Positions 7,033 through 11,692 of a DNA stretch of 11,692 bases are shown piece after piece. This DNA comes from Solobacterium sp. (GTDB lineage Bacteria; Bacillota_I; Bacilli_A; Erysipelotrichales; Erysipelotrichaceae), in NCBI GenBank assembly GCA_017536845.1, contig JAFWCP010000176.1:1-11692 (forward strand), read 5' to 3'. A program made the translations under genes and the position numbers. The first letter of the stretch is position 1, and every line of letters begins with the position of its first letter. Below the pieces are notes generated by a model. It did no database searches, was not told the DNA's origin, and was given only the letters and a program-made list of their open reading frames with translations.

Positions 7033-8403
7033 TCAGGCTGCAGCCCGGGAGGCGCGGGATTTCCAGGCACCGGAGAACAGATATACCGAACCGATGAAGA
7101 ACGGGACAGTGCCGGAAATGGCATTGCCGTACCAGAAGCCACTGATGCCCCAGTTCAGCGTCACGCCAAGCAAAAGCGCCAGGCCGATGCGGCAGAAGAT
7201 GCCGTCCAGCAATGCCACTGCCAGGTTGAGACGGGAATTGCCGGAGCCGTTGATCAGGGCAAAGTTGGCCGGGCGCAATGTTGCGCCAAGGAACTGCACC
7301 ATGGCGACCGGGACATAGATGACGGCCATGGCCAGCACGTCTTTGTCGTCAGAGAACAGGCCAAACAGCATTTCCGGGTGGAAGTACATGATGGCAGCCA
7401 TGATGCTGGCGGGGATGGCAACAATCCATAAGGCATGGTAGACAACCTTCGGCACGCGTTCGATCTTGCCGGCCCCCAGGGCCTGGGCAATCATCGCGCC
7501 GCCGGCCGAGGAGATGGCCTGGGAGACAACGCCGATCATGGTTTCCAGCTTGCGGGCCACGCCGGTGACAGCCACAGCGGTGGTGCCGTAGGTGTTGATG
7601 TAGGAGTTGACAAACAGCATTGAGAAGGTGATGGCTGCCGACTGGATGACCATCGGGATGCCCAGTGACAGCAGCGGCTGGATGACTGTTTTATAAATAC
7701 GGAAATGAGCCGGCTTAAAGTCGAAGTGGATCTGTTCACGGTTATGATACAGCAGCCGTAAAGCAAACAGGAAGCTGACGCCCTGGCCGATGACGGTGGC
7801 CAGCGCGGCGCCGAAGGGACCCATCTTCAGCGGCCCGACAAACAGGATGTCAAGGACGGCATTGATGACGGACGCAATGGCGATGAACATGAAGGGATGT
7901 TTTGAATCGCCCATGCCGCGCAGAATGGCGGAAACAAGGTTGTAGCCGTAGATGAAGACGATGCCGTAGATGCATGTGATGCTGTACTGGCGGGTGTATT
8001 CCCAGATATCCTGCGGGGTGTTGAGCCAGCTGATGATGCCTTGATAGGAAACCAGGAAGATGACCATGATGATCAGCGCCAGGCTCATTAACAGAGTAAA
8101 CAGCGTACCGACCATTTCACCGACCTTGTCCCTCCTGTTTTCGCCGACAAAGCGGGAAATCAGGATCTGGCCGGCATTGGAGAAGCCCATGGCCACAAAA
8201 GTGATTAACTGCAGCACTTCACCGCCGATGGATACTGCAGCCAGACCCCCGGCGCCGACAAAGCGGCCGACAACCATCATGTCGACCATGTTGTAGACCA
8301 TCTGCAGCAGGCCCGAGAAGAACAGGGGCATGGCGAAGGTCAGCAGAGTTTTCGGGACGCTGCCGGTTGTCAGGTCGCGGATGATCTCTTTTTTACTGCT
8401 CAT
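7033..8403 (-). CDS. MATE family multidrug/sodium efflux transporter
   Basis: A 456-residue integral membrane protein with the usual length and hydrophobic profile (about 12 segments in two homologous halves) of MATE antiporters, which export cationic drugs or metabolites in exchange for Na+ or H+. Diagnostic stretches are LTTGSVPKTLLTFAMPLFF at the N-terminus, QMVYNMVDMMVVGRFVGAGG (TM1-TM2), ISRFVGENRRDKV, the signature SAILRGMGDSKHP, and in the second half VTGVARKLETMIG, ISSAGGAMIAQALGAG and a final FIGSVYLFSGAWKSR. The frame is open upstream to 8445, but the start at 8403 is chosen because GGAGG lies 7 bases before it and the protein then begins MSSKKEIIRDLTTG as in the family. This start lies inside the end of the oxidase gene (11-base overlap), implying coupled translation. 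The substrate cannot be read from sequence; assignment to NorM, DinF or MepA subgroups is left open. Confidence 0.93.
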   Translation of the reverse strand: MSSKKEIIRDLTTGSVPKTLLTFAMPLFFSGLLQMVYNMVDMMVVGRFVGAGGLAAVSIGGEVLQLITFVAMGFSNAGQILISRFVGENRRDKVGEMVGTLFTLLMSLALIIMVIFLVSYQGIISWLNTPQDIWEYTRQYSITCIYGIVFIYGYNLVSAILRGMGDSKHPFMFIAIASVINAVLDILFVGPLKMGPFGAALATVIGQGVSFLFALRLLYHNREQIHFDFKPAHFRIYKTVIQPLLSLGIPMVIQSAAITFSMLFVNSYINTYGTTAVAVTGVARKLETMIGVVSQAISSAGGAMIAQALGAGKIERVPKVVYHALWIVAIPASIMAAIMYFHPEMLFGLFSDDKDVLAMAVIYVPVAMVQFLGATLRPANFALINGSGNSRLNLAVALLDGIFCRIGLALLLGVTLNWGISGFWYGNAISGTVPFFIGSVYLFSGAWKSRASRAAA

Positions 8404-9355
8404 CGAGGAACCTCCTTCCTCCGCTGTAAAGGACGGAAGGGTCAAACGAAGCGGTATCGGGGATGCCGGTATAGCCCATGAGTTCTTTGAGTTCCTGGTT
8501 CATTTTCGTGACTTTCTTCATGACGCCTTCAGCCCCTTCGTTTAATAACGGGCGCAGGATGCCGCGGCCGACAGATACGGCATCGGCCCCTAAGGCCAGG
8601 GCCTTGTAGGCATCGTAGCCGGTATCGATGGAGCAGTCGCAGAACAGCAGGATGTCTTCGCCGAGTTCCTTCCGTATGGGTCGGATCATGGCCGCCGGGG
8701 CCATGCCGAAGGGAATCCGGCCGTGGTGGTGGGAAACAAACAGTCCGGCACAGCCGGCATCATGGCATTTCACAGCATCCTGAACCGAAAGCACGCCTTT
8801 GGCAATGAAGGGCATGTCGGCATAGCGGACATATGCAGCAAGGTCTTCCTGCGTCACCGGGCCAAGGGGGATGCCGTCGACAATGTCGTAATTGCCGTCA
8901 TGGCCGAAGACATGGTCGATGTCGATGCCGACCGCCCGGGCGCCGCAGTCACGGGCAAAGGCGATTTCGGCATAGATGCGTTCATGGTCGGCAAAGGGCT
9001 TGATGATGCGGACGGAATCAGGATTGACGTCCATGATCGCCTTGAATTCTTCATCCGGCTCCATGCCGACCCAGTTTAAGACGTTCAGTTTTTTCGCGGC
9101 AAGGGCATATTCCTGCATCGGCGTCCGGCCGTCCCTGCCGACTTTGTTGAGATGGGAAAAGGCCGGCATCATGATCGGGGAAGCGTATGTCCGGCCAAGG
9201 ATTTCCGTGTGCAGGTCGGCTTCAATAGCGTCGACAATACGCATTTCCACCAGCAGCGAATCCAGAAAACCCCGGGCGTACCGGTTGGCGTCAGCCGCGT
9301 TTGCCTCCGGTTCGGGGATCAGTCCTTTCGGACCGGGCCATTTTGATTCTGTCAT
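8393..9355 (-). CDS. FMN-dependent alpha-hydroxy-acid oxidizing protein family member
   Basis: A 320-residue TIM-barrel protein related to lactate/glycolate oxidases, which oxidise 2-hydroxy acids with FMN. Family landmarks in order: ILGRTYASPIMMPAF (52-66), ARAVGIDID (139-147), PFIAKGV with K186, LFVSHHHGR (205-213) carrying the presumed catalytic base at H210, DCSID (240-244), and KALALGADAVSVGRGIL (251-267) with the flavin-phosphate G-R pair. It departs from the textbook motifs. Canonical SNHGGR is SHHHGR and canonical DGG(I/V)R is DCSID, so the arginine that usually binds the FMN phosphate is an aspartate. The N-terminus is also shorter than in the roughly 350-residue enzymes. It may be a distinct subgroup with another substrate or electron acceptor. 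The start at 9355 has GGAGG about 9 bases upstream and a strong promoter at 9382-9410. It is the first gene of an operon with the MATE transporter. No signal peptide is visible, so it should be cytoplasmic. Confidence 0.88.
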   Translation of the reverse strand: MTESKWPGPKGLIPEPEANAADANRYARGFLDSLLVEMRIVDAIEADLHTEILGRTYASPIMMPAFSHLNKVGRDGRTPMQEYALAAKKLNVLNWVGMEPDEEFKAIMDVNPDSVRIIKPFADHERIYAEIAFARDCGARAVGIDIDHVFGHDGNYDIVDGIPLGPVTQEDLAAYVRYADMPFIAKGVLSVQDAVKCHDAGCAGLFVSHHHGRIPFGMAPAAMIRPIRKELGEDILLFCDCSIDTGYDAYKALALGADAVSVGRGILRPLLNEGAEGVMKKVTKMNQELKELMGYTGIPDTASFDPSVLYSGGRRFLDEQ

Positions 9356-9381
9356 AAAATCATCCTCCTGACTTTTCCTGA

Positions 9382-9410
9382 ATTATACCTTATGATCGAA
9401 GTTCTGACAA
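9382..9410 (-). promoter_or_regulatory. Sigma-A promoter of the oxidase-MATE operon
   Basis: On the minus strand TTGTCA (9410-9405) and a perfect TATAAT (9387-9382) are separated by 17 bases. The start codon at 9355 is only 27 bases from the -10, giving a leader of about 20 bases with the ribosome site inside it. Confidence 0.85.
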
Positions 9411-9432
9411 AATCCGGAAAAGCACATATTTT
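9404..9432 (+). promoter_or_regulatory. Candidate divergent promoter
   Basis: CTGACA (9404-9409) and TATTTT (9427-9432) are separated by 17 bases on the plus strand. The -35 overlaps the -35 of the oxidase promoter on the other strand, so the two could compete for polymerase. The -35 matches consensus at five of six positions and the -10 at four of six. Confidence 0.4.
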
Positions 9433-9438
9433 ATGCAT

Positions 9439-9518
9439 TTTCGATGAACTCACCGGTATCCTGAAGTAAGCAATCAGACAATTGCTGTGAAACCGATGGC
9501 GAAAGCCATCGGTTTTTT
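9439..9518 (+). ncRNA. Candidate small RNA of about 80 nt
   Basis: A transcript from the 9404-9432 promoter would begin near 9439 and end at the terminator at 9491-9518. It contains a 5-bp hairpin GCAAT/ATTGC (9470-9485) followed by the 10-bp terminator stem. No plausible peptide is encoded; the only short frame, ATG AAC TCA CCG GTA TCC TGA, lacks a ribosome site. The case rests on a terminator that has no upstream gene on its strand. It could instead be the early end of a leader, or a block to stray transcription. Confidence 0.35.
9491..9518 (+). terminator. Strong rho-independent terminator on the plus strand
   Basis: AACCGATGGC (9491-9500) and GCCATCGGTT (9505-9514) form a perfect 10-bp stem closed by a GAAA tetraloop, with a six-T run at 9513-9518. 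In the opposite direction only three Ts follow, so it acts mainly on plus-strand transcripts. No plus-strand gene precedes it inside the window. Confidence 0.85.
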
Positions 9519-9652
9519 CTGATTTGAAAAGAAAAACAGATCAGTATTGGCAGAAAAAGTAATGAGAAAAATTGGCGTATACAGCAACCGGCGTGAAATG
9601 CCGGCACAATACGTAAAATCTTTTAAAGTGTATCTTAAATGGAAACGAATAA

Positions 9653-9800
9653 TGTTTGCACAGTCAAATGCAAAACATGTATGGCGGTTAAATATAACGT
9701 CAAAATGCATCTGCCTTTGAAAACCTCAGGAAACACTGCTAACATAGTGGTATCGATGCAGAAGCCTTGCTTTTGCATCTCATATTTGACTGTTGAAACA
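9653..9800. repeat. Long imperfect inverted repeat with nested hairpin
   Basis: The left arm (9653-9675) contains ACAGTCAAATGCAAAA. The right arm (9771-9800) contains TTTTGCA, seven extra bases, then TTTGACTGT. The match continues outward as TGTTT/AAACA after two mismatches. Inside, GATGCAGAAGC (9755-9765) and GCTTTTGCATC (9769-9779) form an 11-bp hairpin with one G-T pair and a 3-base loop, and this shares bases with the right arm, so the two pairings exclude each other. No flanking target duplication was found. It may be a structured RNA leader or a degraded hairpin element. Confidence 0.45.
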
Positions 9801-9878
9801 GAAGAAATGATATGGCTGCTTCGGAAGCAAGGAAGACGCCGGGCTGTCTGTGTGGAGAGCGGACAAGGGGAGTGCCTG

Positions 9879-9933
9879 CGTCAGAATTTCCTTTCGCCTG
9901 ATCATGGATTCTGCGGATACGGTCGCAGTTTTT
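9879..9933 (+). promoter_or_regulatory. Candidate terminator/antiterminator leader of the esterase gene
   Basis: CTGCG (9911-9915) and CGCAG (9924-9928) form a short hairpin followed directly by five Ts (9929-9933), 45 bases before the esterase start. An alternative helix pairs CG-CAGAAT (9879-9887, with T9881 bulged) with ATTCTGCG (9908-9915) and uses up the 5' arm of that hairpin. The two structures are mutually exclusive, as in transcription attenuators and riboswitches. The terminator stem is weak at 5 bp, and no known riboswitch consensus was recognised upstream. Confidence 0.35.
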
Positions 9934-9978
9934 GGTCTTCATTAATCTAATTAAGAAAGAAAGGGAAAAGACACAAGT

Positions 9979-11692
9979 ATGAAAGCTTTAAAGAAATTTA
10001 CAGCAATGGCGCTTCCTCTCTTCACCGCATTCTCGCTGGCGACACCGGCAATTGCGGAAGGAGAAGATGCTCCGACAACGACAGAAGTGTCCTTCACCCT
10101 GAATGCCCATGTCGAAGAATACGGCCAGGTCATCAACCAGATCGTCATCAATGCGGATGCGCTTGGTGATGTGACGCCGGAAGATTTCGACAATGAAACA
10201 TTCAAGGTGGTAGCGACCGCGTACGAGACAGAAGATCCTTCTGTCTATGCGTACGAAGATGTCGAACGTACGATTGCAAGCGTCGATGCCCGCTACTCAT
10301 GGACATGGGGAAGCTGGCATGGACCGCTGCAGGTTACGATCAATCTGGAGACAGCATTCGGTGCTGCCGGCCAGGGTACACTGAACTGGAATATGGCAAG
10401 ATTCTCGAATCTTGATACCACACAGGTATATACAATTACATTGAATAAAGCTGTTGGTGCACTGCAGCCCGAGAATGTCGTATTCACACAGAACGGAAAC
10501 TACACCGACGCGGAAGTCGATGCCTTCACATCCGGCTCCCTCGACGGTACGAATTATCGTCTCTTCACACCTGCCAATGCCAATGACGGTGCTCTCCACC
10601 CGTTGATCCTCTGGCTCCACGGCGGCGGTGAAGGCGGTACAAACAACTCCTCTCAGCTGCGTGCAAACAGAGGCGCTCTGGGCTTTGTCACTCCGGAAGC
10701 TCAGGAAATCTTCGGCGGCGCGTATGTCCTGGCTCCGCAGGCACAGGCTGGCTGGTCCGATGCAGAACGCAAGAATGTCAAGCGCATCATTGATTTCCTC
10801 GGCATGGAAAACAACATTGATGCCAACCGTATTTATGTCGCAGGCTGCTCGATGGGCGGCTACGGCACAAACAACATCGTAGCGGATTATCCGGACTACT
10901 TCGCAGCGGCTGTTCCCATCTGCTCGGGTACAGGCCTCTCCGATGAAGAATACATTGCCGCTTTCTCCAGGCAGAATGTCTTCTATGTCCATGCTGCAAA
11001 CGATGACACGGTCACCGTTGAAAACAGCCGTCACTTCAAGGAAATCATCCCGACAGCAGAATATGCTGAATATCCTGATGTCAATGTTGACGGCGTCGAC
11101 TATCCTGGCCACTGGAGCTGGATCTGGTTCGACATGAACGATCCTGTCGCTTCCGACGGCCAGCACATCTTCCAGTGGATGGCTTCCAAGTCCCTCGAAA
11201 AGGCTTCCTTCACAATGAAGGGAAAGGTCTTCGACTGGGGCGAAGGCATCAACCAGATCACCCTGAGCGTTCCGGGCGTCAACTTCTCCAGAAGTGATGT
11301 CAGCGTTGATACATCCAAGGTCCTGGCAACCGGCGTCTATGGCAACCAGACAGCTTTCTCCAAGGCGGAAAGAGTTGTTGAATCCGTCTCCATGGGCAAC
11401 GGCACCATTACACTGAACCTGAACTGTGATTTCGGCGCTGAAGGCGCAGGCACACTGCTCTACACAGGCGGCAGAAACCAGGTCCTCAACCTCAGTTATG
11501 ACATCGTTCAGACAAAGGATATCACGCTGAGAAACGGCACGGTGATTCCGACCAACGCATACCACTACATCCAGGAAGGCCAGTGGACAGACGACGAAGT
11601 CGACCAGTTCCTCTATGGCCAGAAGGATGCTGTTCCTTACAGACTGTTCATCCCTGCAAATGCTGACGACGGTGCGAAGCACCCGTTGATGG
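9979..11692 (+). CDS. Secreted tandem Ig-like / alpha-beta-hydrolase esterase (EstA-like), 3' end missing
   Basis: The frame is open from 9979 to the right edge (571 complete codons, no stop). The signal peptide is MKALKKFTAMALPLFTAFSL, ending ATPAIA with cleavage expected after A26. Residues about 36-160 form an Ig-like beta domain. Residues about 175-405 form an esterase/peptidase alpha/beta-hydrolase domain with oxyanion motif H214-G-G-G, nucleophile elbow G289-C-S291-M-G, acid D342 in HAANDDTV, and catalytic H378 in YPGHWSW. A second Ig-like domain follows (about 409-535; FDWGEGINQITL against EYGQVINQIVI in the first). At 554 a second hydrolase begins: YRLFIPANADDGAKHPLM against YRLFTPANANDGALHPLI at 193. 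The layout is that of Thermotoga EstA, an esterase with an N-terminal Ig-like domain, but duplicated. The enzyme is probably exported to cleave esters or peptides; its substrate is unknown. The ribosome site is poor: AAAGGG lies about 13 bases before ATG, so translation may be weak or controlled. Confidence 0.9.
   Translation, partial: MKALKKFTAMALPLFTAFSLATPAIAEGEDAPTTTEVSFTLNAHVEEYGQVINQIVINADALGDVTPEDFDNETFKVVATAYETEDPSVYAYEDVERTIASVDARYSWTWGSWHGPLQVTINLETAFGAAGQGTLNWNMARFSNLDTTQVYTITLNKAVGALQPENVVFTQNGNYTDAEVDAFTSGSLDGTNYRLFTPANANDGALHPLILWLHGGGEGGTNNSSQLRANRGALGFVTPEAQEIFGGAYVLAPQAQAGWSDAERKNVKRIIDFLGMENNIDANRIYVAGCSMGGYGTNNIVADYPDYFAAAVPICSGTGLSDEEYIAAFSRQNVFYVHAANDDTVTVENSRHFKEIIPTAEYAEYPDVNVDGVDYPGHWSWIWFDMNDPVASDGQHIFQWMASKSLEKASFTMKGKVFDWGEGINQITLSVPGVNFSRSDVSVDTSKVLATGVYGNQTAFSKAERVVESVSMGNGTITLNLNCDFGAEGAGTLLYTGGRNQVLNLSYDIVQTKDITLRNGTVIPTNAYHYIQEGQWTDDEVDQFLYGQKDAVPYRLFIPANADDGAKHPLM

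Larger units (their letters stand above)
9356..9978. other. 623-base non-coding divide between the minus- and plus-strand gene blocks
   Basis: No credible gene is seen here; the region is more AT-rich than its neighbours. From left to right it holds the oxidase promoter, a possible divergent promoter (9404-9432), a perfect plus-strand terminator (9491-9518), a small CCGGC/GCCGG hairpin (9588-9604), a long imperfect inverted repeat (9653-9800) with a nested 11-bp hairpin (9755-9779), short hairpins at 9817-9829 (TGCTT/AAGCA) and 9845-9865 (TGTCTG/CGGACA), and a terminator-like hairpin at 9911-9933 just before the esterase gene. The esterase promoter is unclear. Candidates are TATAAC at 9693-9698 with no good -35, or TTGACT at 9786-9791 with a poor -10 about 17-19 bases on. 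Confidence 0.7.

Noticed and set aside
9653..9800. Inverted repeat as an intact insertion sequence or MITE
   Set aside because: The arms are imperfect, there is no target-site duplication, and no second copy is seen in the window.
9639..9950. Plus-strand open frame of 103 codons upstream of the esterase
   Set aside because: There is no ribosome site and the composition looks non-coding. It covers the inverted repeats and terminator-like hairpin, which are better read as RNA or DNA structure.
10297..11682. Minus-strand open frame of 461 codons opposite the esterase
   Set aside because: The plus frame carries a signal peptide, catalytic motifs and an internal duplication; the antisense frame is a by-product of its codon bias.

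Overview
The window looks like chromosomal DNA of a moderately GC-rich, gut-type Bacillota. The evidence is strong AGGAGG-type ribosome sites, sigma-A promoters with 17-bp spacers, U-tailed hairpin terminators, many small lipoproteins with DUF6273 or GLUG-type domains, and a 12-TM LuxR-type regulator. An Erysipelotrichia or Clostridia lineage is plausible, but the sequence alone does not settle it. No tRNA, rRNA, CRISPR array, transposase or phage gene was seen.

From 1 to 9355 every gene lies on the minus strand, so read right to left. (i) A sigma-A promoter at 9382-9410 drives a two-gene operon: an FMN alpha-hydroxy-acid-oxidase-like protein, whose 3' end overlaps the start of a MATE efflux protein. 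(ii) A promoter at 6852-6880 drives a small lipoprotein, a zinc-ribbon protein of unknown function and a 12-TM LuxR-type regulator broken by a frameshift, ending at a hairpin terminator (3495-3524). (iii) Beyond an 11-bp inverted repeat (3458-3483) comes a packed lipoprotein operon: a GLUG/beta-helix lipoprotein interrupted by an in-frame amber codon, a DUF6273 lipoprotein, and the start of a third lipoprotein that runs off the left edge. The proximity of the regulator to the lipoproteins suggests, but does not prove, that it controls them.

From 9356 to 9978 there is a 623-base non-coding divide. It holds the oxidase promoter, a possible divergent promoter followed 60-80 bases later by a perfect plus-strand terminator (candidate small RNA), and inverted repeats leading to a possible terminator/antiterminator switch just before the next gene.

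From 9979 to the right edge, on the plus strand, a secreted Ig-like plus alpha/beta-hydrolase protein resembles the Thermotoga EstA architecture. It begins a second copy of the same module pair before the window ends, so the complete enzyme appears to be a tandem double esterase.

The most noteworthy points are the two broken genes in the regulator/lipoprotein island, the duplicated esterase with its possible attenuator leader, and the orphan small-RNA candidate.
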